From DATFVA01 sp963800255 (lineage in GTDB: Bacteria; Bacteroidota; Ignavibacteria; Ignavibacteriales; Ignavibacteriaceae), in contig CAWDAK010000013.1 of the NCBI GenBank assembly GCA_963800255.1, positions 186,001-250,000 on the forward strand: a DNA stretch of 64,000 nt. The letters run 5' to 3'. This document shows positions 1 through 9,729 of the stretch, in pieces. A program made the position numbers and the translations under genes. Within the stretch, counting starts at the first letter, position 1; each line of letters starts with the position of its first letter. The notes beneath the pieces are model-generated. The model was not told where the DNA came from. It did not search any database and saw nothing but the letters and a program-made list of their open reading frames with translations.

Positions 1-1
1 T

Positions 2-2605
2 ATTAAAGCAAATAAAGCTCTTGCAAAACTTCTCGGGTATGAAACTGAAGATGAGCTATGCAGAGTAGACATTTATAATATTTACTGCGATAGAAATGAA
101 AGACAATCCTTAATTAAGCAGTTTGAACCGACAGGTTCGGTTTCTGATAGAGAGGTAGAATGGAAGAAAAAAGACGGAACTCCTATCTGGATACAGCTGA
201 ATGCATTTGCTGTTAAAGATGAACAGGAAAAAACAAAACATTTTGAGGGATATGTTCGGGATATAACCAGTCGCAAACTTGCAGAGAACAAATTAAAGGA
301 AAGTGAATCACAATATAGGGATCTTGTCGAGAATATTAATGATATTGTTTTTTCGGTTAACCATGAGGGCATAATAACATTCATAAGTTCTGCAGTCGAA
401 AAATCGACGGAATACAAAACCGGGGATCTCATTGGAAGACGATTTACAGATTTTATACATCCTGGGGATATTTCACTTGCTTTAAACAACTTTAAGGATC
501 TTTCGGTTAAAAAATCTGCTCTCAGTGAATACAGCCTGCTCACAAAATCTGGAGAGTACAGGAGCTATAGTGCATCAAGTACGGGTATTTTCAATGGGGA
601 AAAATTTATTGGGATCAGAGGCATTCTTACTGATATAAGTGAAAAGAAAGCTTCTGATGAAAAATTAAAGGTACAGACACATTTATTGAATGAAACGCAG
701 CACCTAGCCCGGCTGGGAAGCTGGGAATATGATTACGCAAAGCAAAGGGTATTCTGGTCGGATGAAATTTATGGGATCCTTGGACTTGAAAAAGGATCAC
801 TGGGGAATACAAAGGAAGCATTTTATAAGTTTGTTCATAAAGATGATCTGGACACTCTTCTCTCGGCTTATGAGGATTCCATGCGAGAGGGAATGGATGG
901 GTTCGAACTAGAGCACCGTATAGAGAGAAAGGATAACGGACGTATACGATTCGTGTATCAGGAGTGCAGGCATTTTCGAAATTCTGAGGGAAATATTGTC
1001 CGCTCAATTGGAATGCTTCAGGATATCACAGAGCGTGTGGTCGCCGGTAAGCATATTCAGACCTTAACAAAAGCTGTCGAACAGAGTCCTGTTTGCGTTG
1101 TTATAACTGATCTTAACGGGAATATACAGTATGTAAACAATAAGTTTACTGAAGTTACCGGATATACATTGAATGGGGTTATTAATAAAAACCCTAAAAT
1201 TTTAAAATCAGGTACTCAGGATAAAGAATTCTACAAAGACATGTGGGAAACAATACTTTCGGGAAATACCTGGTCAGGAGAACTTCACAATAAGAAAAGA
1301 AACGGTGAACTGTACTGGGTAAATTCCATAATCTCACCGATTGTTGATGCAAATGGAAATATTCTGAACTTCGTTGCGGTCGAGGAAGATATAACTGAAA
1401 AGAAAAATATGATTGAGGACCTGGTTGAGGCAAAGAATAAAGCAGAGGAAGCCAACAGGCTTAAATCAAGTTTTCTTGCAAACATGAGTCATGAACTGCG
1501 TACACCTATGGTTGGCATCCTGGGTTATACCGACATTCTGATAGCCGAATTATCAAATCCCGAACACACGGAACTGGCAAAGATGGTACTTTCCAGCGGC
1601 AAGAGGCTGATAGAGACTTTGAATTCAATACTAGATCTATCGAGCATCGAAGCCAAAAAAATGGAATTGAAATATGAATCAATGGATGTGATAAAACTTC
1701 TTAAAGAATCTATTTCACTGTTTATCCCCGGTGCTGTTGCAAAAGGATTGTACCTGAAAGCTATACTACCTGATCAGAGCCTGTATATAAACTCCGACTG
1801 GGAGATACTTAATAAAATTTTCAATAATCTCATAAATAACGCCGTTAAGTATACACAGACAGGCGGCATTACTGTCGAGCTCACCCTGAGTAATATCGGC
1901 AGCACTAAAAACATGATCGTGAGCTTTACAGATACAGGAATCGGGATTTCTACTGAATATCATGAAATTATTTTTGAACCGTTCCGGCAGGTGAGTGAAG
2001 GGTATACAAGAAAATTTGAAGGATCAGGATTAGGTTTAAGCATAACCAATAAATTAGTCAAAATGCTGAATGGAAATATATTCCTGGAAAGCTCACCGGG
2101 AAAGGGATCCAGGTTCACAGTAAATATTCCGGTTTCTGCATCAGAAAATAAATTTCAGAGGAAAGAAAAAGTAATTCCCGCTGCCCTTTCAAAAGAATTC
2201 CGGGAAGATTTCTCTATACTACTGGTTGAAGATGATGAATTGAATGCGGACATTATTCTTTCATACCTTAAGCCATACTGTTCAGCTTCACATGTAATTG
2301 ATGGAGAAAAAGCTGTTGCTATTTGTAAAGAACAAAAATATGATTTAATTCTAATGGATATAAATCTTAAAGGGATGAACGGGATAGAAGCTATGGTAAA
2401 AATAAGGAAACTGGATAATTATTATAAAAAGATTCCTGTTATAGCTGTTACGGCTCTTGCAATGACAGGGGACAGGGAGAAATTATTGTCAGTTGGCTTC
2501 GATGATTACCTTTCAAAACCATTCGAACGAACACAGCTGCTTAAAATGCTGTCTGATACTTTGAAAACCGCGATTGCTAAAAATTTCAGGTTCTTGAAAA
2601 TATAA
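2..2605 (+). CDS. Multi-PAS hybrid histidine kinase with C-terminal receiver (5' partial)
   Basis: The reading frame is open from base 2 with no stop, so the gene begins outside the window; 867 residues are visible. It starts inside a PAS/PAC domain, followed by further PAS units around residues 100-225, 230-345 and 350-470, several ending in the PAC-type DIT or DIS motif. A HisKA domain carries the phospho-acceptor His at about residue 497 in NMSHELRTP. The HATPase domain shows an N box (NNLINNAVKYT) and G boxes (DTGIGIS, GSGLGLSI). The C-terminal receiver has its acidic pair in VEDDE, the phospho-acceptor Asp at about residue 786 (LMDINL) and the conserved Lys in LSKPF. No transmembrane segment is visible, so sensing is probably cytoplasmic, but the N terminus is missing. 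A TTG at 686 could be mistaken for a start; it lies between PAS domains. Signal and partner are unknown. Confidence 0.9.
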   Translation: MKANKALAKLLGYETEDELCRVDIYNIYCDRNERQSLIKQFEPTGSVSDREVEWKKKDGTPIWIQLNAFAVKDEQEKTKHFEGYVRDITSRKLAENKLKESESQYRDLVENINDIVFSVNHEGIITFISSAVEKSTEYKTGDLIGRRFTDFIHPGDISLALNNFKDLSVKKSALSEYSLLTKSGEYRSYSASSTGIFNGEKFIGIRGILTDISEKKASDEKLKVQTHLLNETQHLARLGSWEYDYAKQRVFWSDEIYGILGLEKGSLGNTKEAFYKFVHKDDLDTLLSAYEDSMREGMDGFELEHRIERKDNGRIRFVYQECRHFRNSEGNIVRSIGMLQDITERVVAGKHIQTLTKAVEQSPVCVVITDLNGNIQYVNNKFTEVTGYTLNGVINKNPKILKSGTQDKEFYKDMWETILSGNTWSGELHNKKRNGELYWVNSIISPIVDANGNILNFVAVEEDITEKKNMIEDLVEAKNKAEEANRLKSSFLANMSHELRTPMVGILGYTDILIAELSNPEHTELAKMVLSSGKRLIETLNSILDLSSIEAKKMELKYESMDVIKLLKESISLFIPGAVAKGLYLKAILPDQSLYINSDWEILNKIFNNLINNAVKYTQTGGITVELTLSNIGSTKNMIVSFTDTGIGISTEYHEIIFEPFRQVSEGYTRKFEGSGLGLSITNKLVKMLNGNIFLESSPGKGSRFTVNIPVSASENKFQRKEKVIPAALSKEFREDFSILLVEDDELNADIILSYLKPYCSASHVIDGEKAVAICKEQKYDLILMDINLKGMNGIEAMVKIRKLDNYYKKIPVIAVTALAMTGDREKLLSVGFDDYLSKPFERTQLLKMLSDTLKTAIAKNFRFLKI

Positions 2606-2706
2606 TTGCCTATCTGAAATCGTATCTCTGTCACTAGCCTGAATTGTATGTGATTTGCCTTTCTCTGATTTTTTCTTTTTTTTTGATAAAAAAATAATCA
2701 TATTAT

Positions 2707-3564
2707 ATGACAGCTCTCAGGATAGGAACCTGTTCCTGGAAGTATGATTCCTGGAGAGGGATCGTTTATTCTTCCAAACCGGAGATTAACTACCTTGAAG
2801 AATACAGTACCAGGTACAATACCGTTGAAATTGATCAGTGGTTCTGGAGCCTTTTCGATGATATTGTAAAGCTTCCGGAGGAATCGACCGTCAGGGACTA
2901 TAACAATTCAGTTCCTGATGATTTTAAGTTTACCATTAAGGTCCCCAATTCTATTACATTAACCCATTATTATCCTTCAAAAAAAATCAAAGGGTTAAAG
3001 GGAAATCCTAATTTTCTCAATCCTGACTTATTTCACCAATTCCTGAAAACCCTGCAGCCGATGGCTTCCAGAATCGGTGCATTTATGTTCCAATTCGAAT
3101 ATCTTAACAAGCAGAAGATGAATTCACAAGCTGAATTTATTGACAGGCTGGAGGCATTCTTAGAAATAATTGATAGAACTTATCCCTGTACTATCGAAAT
3201 TAGAAATCCTAGCTACCTTAATAAAAATTATTTTGATTTTATAAAACGGAATAGATCTGCTCACGTTCTTCTTGAAGGGTATTTTATGCCCCCGATTATG
3301 GAAATATTTAATAAATATCATGAAGATATCGGCTCCCCCGTAATCGTCAGGCTGCATGGTCCTGACAGAAAAAAAATCGAAGAAATCACCGGAAAAGATT
3401 GGTCGAAGATTATTTTACCCAAGGATGAGAAACTTTCTACACTTCCTTCTATTATCAATTATTTTTTTGAAAAGGAGATTGATGTGTACGTGAACGTAAA
3501 CAATCATTTCGAGGGGAGTGCTCCGCTTACGATCAATAAAATTAAAAGACTATTGGATGATTAA
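2707..3564 (+). CDS. DUF72 (YecE-like) family protein
   Basis: This is a 285-residue protein of the DUF72/YecE family, which adopts a TIM-barrel-like fold and has no agreed biochemical function. The N-terminal GTCSWKYDSWRGIVY stretch, the YNTVEIDQWFW segment and the central EIRNPSYLN segment (the usual family version is E-R-x-x-S-W) are characteristic. Length is normal for the family. It stands alone, about 100 bp after the kinase gene and convergent with secF. The start ATG lacks a clear Shine-Dalgarno sequence, as is common in Bacteroidota. The family assignment is firm; any role would be a guess. Confidence 0.85.
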   Translation: MTALRIGTCSWKYDSWRGIVYSSKPEINYLEEYSTRYNTVEIDQWFWSLFDDIVKLPEESTVRDYNNSVPDDFKFTIKVPNSITLTHYYPSKKIKGLKGNPNFLNPDLFHQFLKTLQPMASRIGAFMFQFEYLNKQKMNSQAEFIDRLEAFLEIIDRTYPCTIEIRNPSYLNKNYFDFIKRNRSAHVLLEGYFMPPIMEIFNKYHEDIGSPVIVRLHGPDRKKIEEITGKDWSKIILPKDEKLSTLPSIINYFFEKEIDVYVNVNNHFEGSAPLTINKIKRLLDD

Positions 3565-3581
3565 ACCGCGCTGAAAAAAAA

Positions 3582-3628
3582 GGCTGTCTAAATTTTACAC
3601 AAAAAAATGTTGTAATTTTAAGACAGCC
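3582..3628 (-). terminator. Rho-independent terminator of the secDF operon
   Basis: GGCTGTCT at 3582-3589 pairs with AGACAGCC at 3621-3628, and a second short pairing (TTACA/TGTAA) lies inside the loop. Read on the minus strand, the stem is followed by a run of eight T residues (the A run at 3574-3581), the layout expected at the end of secF. The plus-strand side has no T run, so it may not stop transcription from the DUF72 gene. Confidence 0.7.
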
Positions 3629-3650
3629 GTCTAAAAGTCATATTTTGAAA

Positions 3651-4790
3651 TCAGAATTGAACTTTTCTCTTACTCCTGTTTGCATATTCAAGTACCAGTG
3701 CACTAGCCACGAAGATAGATGAATATGTTCCTATTATTATACCGAAGAAAAGGGTAAAGGCAAAAGATCTCAGAACTTCACCGCCAAAAATAAGCAGTAC
3801 AAGAATGGTTAGAAGAGTTGTACCTCCTGTAAGTATTGTTCTGCTCATTGTCCTGTTAACGCTCATATTTATAACTTCCTTAAGCGGCATCGTCTTATGA
3901 ATCTTCAGATTTTCTCTCACCCTGTCAAACACGATAACTGTATCGTTGATTGAGTATCCGACAAGGGTAAGGAAGGCTGCCACAACCGTCAGGTCAATTT
4001 CAAGATTCAACCCGGGGATTACATTGTATAATATTGAATAAAAACCCAAGGTTATAAGTACATCGTGAAAAAGCGCAAGCACGGCACCGAAAGCGAAGAT
4101 AAACTTAAACCTGAATGCCAGGTAAATAAGTATAGCGAGAAGAGATAAAGCAACAGCAATAACGGCATCCTGTTTTAATTCTTTACCTACTTTAGGTCCA
4201 ACGTGATCTTCCTTGATAACCTTGAAACCGTTATTCTCAACTTTTGTCTTTAGGGTTTCCTTGATCCAGTCTGCTATTCCAACGCTCACTATCATTCTCT
4301 TATTGTCAGGTTCTTCAGAAACCTTACTTGTCTGAAAACCTGCACTGAATAGTTTATCTGTTAGAATATTTGCTGTATCAGCATTTGCGAATTCATATGT
4401 TACGGAATTCGCAGTCGAATCAACTATGTTAAGCGGAAGACCCTCATATATACTGTGAATTTCATTATTTATATTGTTAACAACGCGGGGAAATATATTC
4501 GAAGGGATGTCCTGCAGCTCTGTTCTGATAAGTACCCCGGTCTCGCTGCCGAAAGTTTTAAGTTCAACAGTACCAAGACCGATATTGTCAATATATTGCC
4601 TCACCTGCGAAATCTCAATCGGATTGTCAAATTGAAGAACGATTTCAGTTCCTCCCTTGAAATCTATTCCGAATACCAGCCCACGAAATATTACATTTAT
4701 CAGTCCGAGCACAAAAAGAGAAGTGGAAATTATATAAAACAGCCTTCTCTTGCTTAAATAATCAACTTGAAGATTTTCAAATATTCGCAT
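3651..4790 (-). CDS. secF: Protein translocase subunit SecF
   Basis: SecF works with SecD in the inner membrane and uses the proton gradient to pull secreted proteins out of SecYEG and to recycle the channel. The 379-residue protein has a first membrane segment at about residues 16-36, the SecF signature GIDFKGGTEIVLQF just after it, a periplasmic domain to about residue 190, and a five-helix C-terminal block with the GYSINDTVIVFDRVREN motif (residues ~280-296). It lies 34 nt downstream of secD, so the two form an operon of separate subunits rather than the fused SecDF seen in many Bacteroidota. It ends before a minus-strand terminator. Confidence 0.96.
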   Translation of the reverse strand: MRIFENLQVDYLSKRRLFYIISTSLFVLGLINVIFRGLVFGIDFKGGTEIVLQFDNPIEISQVRQYIDNIGLGTVELKTFGSETGVLIRTELQDIPSNIFPRVVNNINNEIHSIYEGLPLNIVDSTANSVTYEFANADTANILTDKLFSAGFQTSKVSEEPDNKRMIVSVGIADWIKETLKTKVENNGFKVIKEDHVGPKVGKELKQDAVIAVALSLLAILIYLAFRFKFIFAFGAVLALFHDVLITLGFYSILYNVIPGLNLEIDLTVVAAFLTLVGYSINDTVIVFDRVRENLKIHKTMPLKEVINMSVNRTMSRTILTGGTTLLTILVLLIFGGEVLRSFAFTLFFGIIIGTYSSIFVASALVLEYANRSKRKVQF

Positions 4791-4824
4791 TTATAAATTA
4801 GCTCCTTAATAGAGTAAAATTGAA

Positions 4825-6771
4825 TTAACCGATTGTAATTTTCTGCCCTTTGGCAACCATAAAGTCAAATATCAGCCTTGCTATAACAAGTGCACTGAAC
4901 ATACTTGCTGCAATACCTATCATAAGTGTCAGAGCGAATCCCTGTACAGGGCCGGTACCAAACTGATAGAGTATAATACCTGTTATAAAAGTTGTGATAT
5001 TTGAGTCGATAATAGCGGAATAAGCTTTTGAGAAACCGCTGTCAACCGAGGCCTTAATTGTTTTGCCTGTTGCGAGTTCCTCCCTGATTCTCTCATAAAT
5101 CAGCACGTTAGCATCCACCGCCATTCCAATTGTAAGAATTATACCGGCTATACCGGGTAGTGTCAGCGTTGCATTAAATCCGGCAAGTATACCAAGGATA
5201 AATAAAATTGTAAAAACAAGGGAAGCTGCAGCAACTGTACCGGCCCGTTGATAATAGATTATCATGAATAAACCAACGATTATGTAGCCTATCAGGGCCG
5301 AGTTAAATCCCTTGCTGATTGAATCCTGGCCAAGTGACGGTCCGACTGATCTTTCCTCTATTATATCCACGGGAGCAGGAAGGGCACCTGCTTTAAGTAC
5401 GATTTCGAGGAGCTTGGCTTCGTCGAGATTACCAACACCTTCAATTTGAGATCTTCCTCCAGTAATTTTTGTCCTTACATTAGGTGCTGAGTATACCAGT
5501 CCATCGAGTATAATTGCGATACGATGATTAACGTTCGCCCCGGTAATCCTTGCCCATTCAGCGGCGCCTTCAGAATTCATCTCCATATTTACAACCGGCT
5601 GAGAAGTATTAGGATCAATATTCGCCGTTGCATCTGTTATTACTCCGCCTGTTAGTTCAGGTTTTTTGTTAACACAATAAAGCTCGTAAATTGCCTTGCC
5701 GTCCTGGTAAGTAATTGGTTTAGCGGAAAAAATAAATTCAACGTTATCGGGTATAACCCTCTGAACATCAGGTCTGTTAAGTATCAATTCAAGCCTGTTT
5801 CTTTCATCTGCTTTAACATATGCATCTGCAGTTCTGCCCTGGGGGTCTATCATCGCAACTGAAAAGAAAGGATGTTCTTTTGCAAATTCTTCCTGTGATA
5901 GTTGTTTTTTTGAAGTATCATTGGCTGCAATACCTGTATCCGCTGTGGAGGAATCATTCGAAGCAGTTGTTTCAGTACCCGTAGAATCCGTAAGGGTTGA
6001 ATCCACAATCGATTTTCCTGCCAATACTTTATCAATCTTCTGCATAATTGAGAATGTAAAATCAGGATCTTTCAGCAGCCTGAATTCCAGCAGTGCTGTT
6101 CCCTGGAGAAGCTGTTTGGCTTCTTCTTCGCGGGCAACACCCGGAAGTTCAACAATTATTCTCCTTGATCCTTGTCTCTGGATCGAAGGTTCAGATACAC
6201 CGTACTGGTCAACTCTGTTTCTGATGATTTCAATCGCCCTTGTAACTGCATCTTCAGCATCTTTTTTCAAATCACTCAGAATAGTTGCATCATCCTGCCT
6301 GATATTTCCAAAATACCGGCTAAGCCTGATCCCTTTCTGTTGGAGATTTCTACCCATAATGTCCACAACCGATTCATCTGTAGTTGCTGCTTCTTTTTCA
6401 GCTTCTTTCATTACAGAGTTAAAGGCGTCATCGGGATTCTTTGCCAGTTTCTCAAGCAGTTTTGCAGTATTTACCTCCAGAACCACACGCATACCTCCCT
6501 GGAGATCAAGTCCCAGTTTTATTCTCTTCTGGCGGGCCTCAACAAAAGACGGATTAGCATTTTTAATGCTGTCTTCCATTGCTGCAAGCCTGAGATCGAT
6601 CTGGCTTGAAGTCATTCCGGGATTGTTTTGTTTCAATTCCTGTTTCCTCGTATCGAGGGCTTTATTCACCACTTTTGTATTCTGATAATCAACGTAAGTG
6701 GGATAAAGAAGGTAAAGACAGAGTGCAATTACGCCCAGAATTATGATTATTTTGAATCTGAATTCTTTCAT
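4825..6771 (-). CDS. secD: Protein translocase subunit SecD
   Basis: SecD is the larger partner of SecF in the Sec accessory complex. The 648-residue protein has an N-terminal membrane helix (residues ~8-26), the conserved GLDLQGGMRVVLEV segment, a long periplasmic region and a C-terminal transmembrane block with GMAVDANVLIYERIREEL. It is somewhat longer than E. coli SecD. Part of the extra length is a Ser/Thr/Asp-rich linker around residues 253-290 (repeats such as DSTLTDSTGTE) inside the periplasmic domain, probably flexible. No yajC lies directly upstream, although yajC-secD-secF is a common order elsewhere. The gene starts 180 bp from the end of the nucleoside operon. Confidence 0.96.
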   Translation of the reverse strand: MKEFRFKIIIILGVIALCLYLLYPTYVDYQNTKVVNKALDTRKQELKQNNPGMTSSQIDLRLAAMEDSIKNANPSFVEARQKRIKLGLDLQGGMRVVLEVNTAKLLEKLAKNPDDAFNSVMKEAEKEAATTDESVVDIMGRNLQQKGIRLSRYFGNIRQDDATILSDLKKDAEDAVTRAIEIIRNRVDQYGVSEPSIQRQGSRRIIVELPGVAREEEAKQLLQGTALLEFRLLKDPDFTFSIMQKIDKVLAGKSIVDSTLTDSTGTETTASNDSSTADTGIAANDTSKKQLSQEEFAKEHPFFSVAMIDPQGRTADAYVKADERNRLELILNRPDVQRVIPDNVEFIFSAKPITYQDGKAIYELYCVNKKPELTGGVITDATANIDPNTSQPVVNMEMNSEGAAEWARITGANVNHRIAIILDGLVYSAPNVRTKITGGRSQIEGVGNLDEAKLLEIVLKAGALPAPVDIIEERSVGPSLGQDSISKGFNSALIGYIIVGLFMIIYYQRAGTVAAASLVFTILFILGILAGFNATLTLPGIAGIILTIGMAVDANVLIYERIREELATGKTIKASVDSGFSKAYSAIIDSNITTFITGIILYQFGTGPVQGFALTLMIGIAASMFSALVIARLIFDFMVAKGQKITIG

Positions 6772-6953
6772 ATCTAACTATGTTTCTGAATGAGTTGAAA
6801 AAAATAATTAAGAGTTAAAATTACCTTATAAGGGTAAGAAAGTCAATAAATATTGGGACTGGTGCATAATAATATCTCTTTAAGTTCAGGCTTGAGAAAA
6901 GCCCTCAGAGTATTTTCTTCAAGTTATGGGTCTTAATGCACAGGGCACGTAAT

Positions 6954-7781
6954 TCAGCTGAAATCAAGTGAGAGGACTGCTTTAATCAACCTCTCAAATT
7001 TTTCTTTTACCTTGCCTGCAGTTTCAGTGACTTCCATATGCGATAGTTTCTTGTTAGAAATTCCTGCTGCGTAATTTGTTATACAGGAGATAGATGCAGT
7101 TTTTATTCCACGTCCAGCCGCATAATAAGTCTCAGGTATTGTCGACATGCCTACGGCATCTGCACCAAAATTTCTTATCATCCGAATTTCAGCAGGAGTT
7201 TCATAAGCGGGACCTTTATTGTACCAGTAAACTCCTTTTTTAACCGGAATATTTTCGGTTTTCGCAGCCCTGAGGATAATTGAGTTCAGTTCCTCATTTG
7301 GAAATTCTAGAAAAAAAGTTTTCTCATTAATCCCGCAAATTCCCAGAAGGGCTGTCATTTCTTTTTTAAGATTTATTCCTAAGAAAGAGGTGGTCATCAT
7401 AAGATCTCCGGGTACGAACTCTTTATTCACACCGCCTGCAGCATTAGTGGTGATAAGATATTTTACGCCAAGCCGACTGGATATGTAACCCGGCAGTATG
7501 CATTCCGATAAATGGTAGCCCTCGTAAAAATGAATTCTTCCCTGGAAAAGAAGCAGTTTCTTCCCGCCGTAATTTGCAAAATGAATTTTTCCCTGGTGGC
7601 CTGTTATTGTTGAAGGAGGGTAGGAAGACAAATCCGAGGTTGAAACAGTTAATTCAACATCTACACTTTCTGCAAAATCACCCAACCCGCTGCCGAGTAC
7701 TAAAGAAATTTCAGGATCAAAAGGCTTAATATTCTTCAGGTGAGAAATAAGCTCTTTGTATTTATAATCTATATCAAGCAT
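6954..7781 (-). CDS. punA: Purine nucleoside phosphorylase (trimeric family)
   Basis: The enzyme splits purine (deoxy)nucleosides with phosphate into free base and (deoxy)ribose 1-phosphate. At 275 residues it has the length and motifs of the trimeric PNP/MTAP superfamily: GSGLGDFA near residues 30-37 for phosphate binding, ITGHQGKI, FQGRIHFYEGY, TTNAAGGVN, and the base-binding region with GPAYETPAEIRM and GADAVGMSTIPE. The intact Glu and downstream Asn (SCITNYAAG) favour a guanosine/inosine-type enzyme over methylthioadenosine phosphorylase. It is the last gene of a cdd-tdk-transporter-PNP operon, 3 nt after the transporter gene. Exact substrate preference cannot be read from sequence. Confidence 0.93.
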   Translation of the reverse strand: MLDIDYKYKELISHLKNIKPFDPEISLVLGSGLGDFAESVDVELTVSTSDLSSYPPSTITGHQGKIHFANYGGKKLLLFQGRIHFYEGYHLSECILPGYISSRLGVKYLITTNAAGGVNKEFVPGDLMMTTSFLGINLKKEMTALLGICGINEKTFFLEFPNEELNSIILRAAKTENIPVKKGVYWYNKGPAYETPAEIRMIRNFGADAVGMSTIPETYYAAGRGIKTASISCITNYAAGISNKKLSHMEVTETAGKVKEKFERLIKAVLSLDFS

Positions 7782-7784
7782 AAT

Positions 7785-9137
7785 TCAAAATAATATACCA
7801 GCCAGGGTTGCAGTCATTAGTGTAGCTAGCGAGCCGCCTAAAACAGCTTTTAAACCGAGTGAGGCTATATCAGGTTTTCGTGTGGGAGCAAGGGGACTTA
7901 ATCCTCCAATCTGTATAGCAATCGAGCTGAAATTAGCGAAACCGCAGAGAGCGTACGTTGCCATAAGAATAGTCTTTGGATCCAGCATCTGCTTCGCTTC
8001 TATCAAACTTCCCAGGTCGAGATATGCAACAAATTCATTTAAGACTATCTTTGTCCCGAGCAGGCTTCCAAAATTCAATGCATCATGCCAGGGAACACCA
8101 ATTCCGAAAGCAATGAACTGAAGCACCCAGCCCAGAAGCAGCTGGAAGTTTAAGGGTTTACCATAAACCTCTTTCAAGCTCTGATTCCAACCTGTTACAT
8201 CGCCTAATCCCTGAAGCAGGTAATTGATTAAGGCAATAAGAGCAATGAAAGCAATGAGCATAGCACCCACATTAAGGGAAAGCATCAGACCATCGGAAGC
8301 ACCATTCGCCGCAGCTTCCACCACGTTGGATGCATTTTTTTCAATTTTAACTTTAACTGTCCCTTTAGTTTCAGGCTCGGTGGTTTCCGGAAAGAGAATT
8401 TTAGAAATAACCAGTGCCGCCGGAGCAGCCATCACGCTGGCCCCGAGAAGCTGTGTTGCAAAGAGCTGCCTCGCCTGGTCAAGCGGAATTCCCAGGGATT
8501 GTGCATACGAATTACCCAGTATCTGAATATAAGCAGCCATAACCCCCCCTGCAATTGTAGCCATTCCCCCAATCATAATAGTAAGGATCTCGCTTCGTGT
8601 CATCCCCTTTATGAAGGGTTTAATCATAAGTGGTGCTTCTGTTTGTCCCACGAAAATATTAGCCGTACATGAAAGTGACTCGGCACCGCTGGTTCCCATA
8701 AACTTAGCCATCACCCATGCCATTCCCTGAACGATCCTCTGCATTATTCCGAGGTAATACATTATTGACATGAGACTGGCGAAGAAAATAATTGTGGGCA
8801 GAACCTGGAATGCGAAAAACATTCCGAGACTCCCATCCTGCCCGGGGGATACAGCAAGGCTCCCGAAAACAAACTTTGCACCTTCGGTAGTAAAATTTAA
8901 CAGCAGAACAAAAAATCCGCTCACCCAGTAAAAAAAATCTTTTGGCCAGCTGAGAGGCGAAAAAATTGTTCCAAGGAAATCACCCTTAAGAATAAGAATA
9001 GCAAATATAACCTGGAGAACGATCCCGCTTATAACCAGCCGCCAGTTAATATTCTTTTTATTGTTCGAAAAAAGGAAAGCTATTCCCAACAGTAAAATAA
9101 GACCGAGTATCCCCCGGAATAAACCAGTAATATCCAT
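7785..9137 (-). CDS. Concentrative nucleoside transporter (CNT/NupC family)
   Basis: This inner-membrane symporter imports nucleosides driven by an ion gradient. The 450-residue protein has the CNT order: N-terminal helices, a gate domain with GIMQRIVQGMAWVM, the core signature GQTEAPLMIKPF (about residues 165-176), and the C-terminal GFANFSSIAIQIGGLSPLAP segment that forms part of the nucleoside site. About ten to twelve hydrophobic helices are visible. Its ATG overlaps the tdk stop by one base and PNP follows after 3 nt, so import, phosphorylation, deamination and phosphorolysis are co-expressed. Ion coupling (Na+ or H+) is not resolved here. Confidence 0.93.
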   Translation of the reverse strand: MDITGLFRGILGLILLLGIAFLFSNNKKNINWRLVISGIVLQVIFAILILKGDFLGTIFSPLSWPKDFFYWVSGFFVLLLNFTTEGAKFVFGSLAVSPGQDGSLGMFFAFQVLPTIIFFASLMSIMYYLGIMQRIVQGMAWVMAKFMGTSGAESLSCTANIFVGQTEAPLMIKPFIKGMTRSEILTIMIGGMATIAGGVMAAYIQILGNSYAQSLGIPLDQARQLFATQLLGASVMAAPAALVISKILFPETTEPETKGTVKVKIEKNASNVVEAAANGASDGLMLSLNVGAMLIAFIALIALINYLLQGLGDVTGWNQSLKEVYGKPLNFQLLLGWVLQFIAFGIGVPWHDALNFGSLLGTKIVLNEFVAYLDLGSLIEAKQMLDPKTILMATYALCGFANFSSIAIQIGGLSPLAPTRKPDIASLGLKAVLGGSLATLMTATLAGILF

Positions 9138-9721
9138 CAGAGACCTTCTTCTTTAGGGATGTAATGACACTTCCTGCACCTTGCTTCATAGATATCTGAA
9201 GCTCCAACAACAACACGTTCAGGTGCATGGGTTTTCCTCTGAGTTTTGTCAGCAGGATTTCCGCATACTACGCAGATAGCAAGCGTTTTAGTTATATACT
9301 CTGCGATTGAAAGCAGCTGGGGCATAGGCTCAAACGGCACGCCTTTATAGTCCTGATCCAGTCCCGCGGCTATTACACGTTTTCCCTGGTTGGCCAGGGT
9401 ATTACAAACATCAACAATAGCGTTTGAAAAAAACTGGGCTTCATCAATACCTACAACCTGTATATCAGCGGCAAGCTGAAGAATGTCATCGGGATTATCA
9501 ATTAATAAAGAGGGCAGCGACTGGTCGCTATGAGATACAATTGCCTTTGCAGAAAACCTTGTATCGATGCGGGGTTTGAAAACAAGCACACTTTGTCGTG
9601 CTATTTCAGCACGGCGGAGCCTTCTTATCAATTCCTCTGTTTTCCCGCTGAACATACATCCGGCAATAACTTCAATCCAGCCTGTATTCCTTGGGAGAGA
9701 ATGGGGGGTATATTCCATCAT
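9137..9721 (-). CDS. tdk: Thymidine kinase (type II)
   Basis: Thymidine kinase phosphorylates thymidine and deoxyuridine with ATP in pyrimidine salvage. The 194-residue protein has the P-loop GCMFSGKT (residues 21-28), the VVGIDEAQFF segment with the catalytic Glu, the AAGLDQDYKGVPF motif, and a zinc site made from CVVC and CRKCH in the C-terminal lasso region. Length is typical of the bacterial TK1-like family. Two ATGs are adjacent at the start; either could be used. It lies 8 nt after cdd and overlaps the transporter start by one base. Confidence 0.96.
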   Translation of the reverse strand: MMEYTPHSLPRNTGWIEVIAGCMFSGKTEELIRRLRRAEIARQSVLVFKPRIDTRFSAKAIVSHSDQSLPSLLIDNPDDILQLAADIQVVGIDEAQFFSNAIVDVCNTLANQGKRVIAAGLDQDYKGVPFEPMPQLLSIAEYITKTLAICVVCGNPADKTQRKTHAPERVVVGASDIYEARCRKCHYIPKEEGL

Positions 9722-9729
9722 AGATTTTC

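Noticed and set aside
5921..6685. Long open frame antisense to secD
   Set aside because: It lies wholly opposite a well-supported secD and has no recognisable domain; it is a shadow frame.
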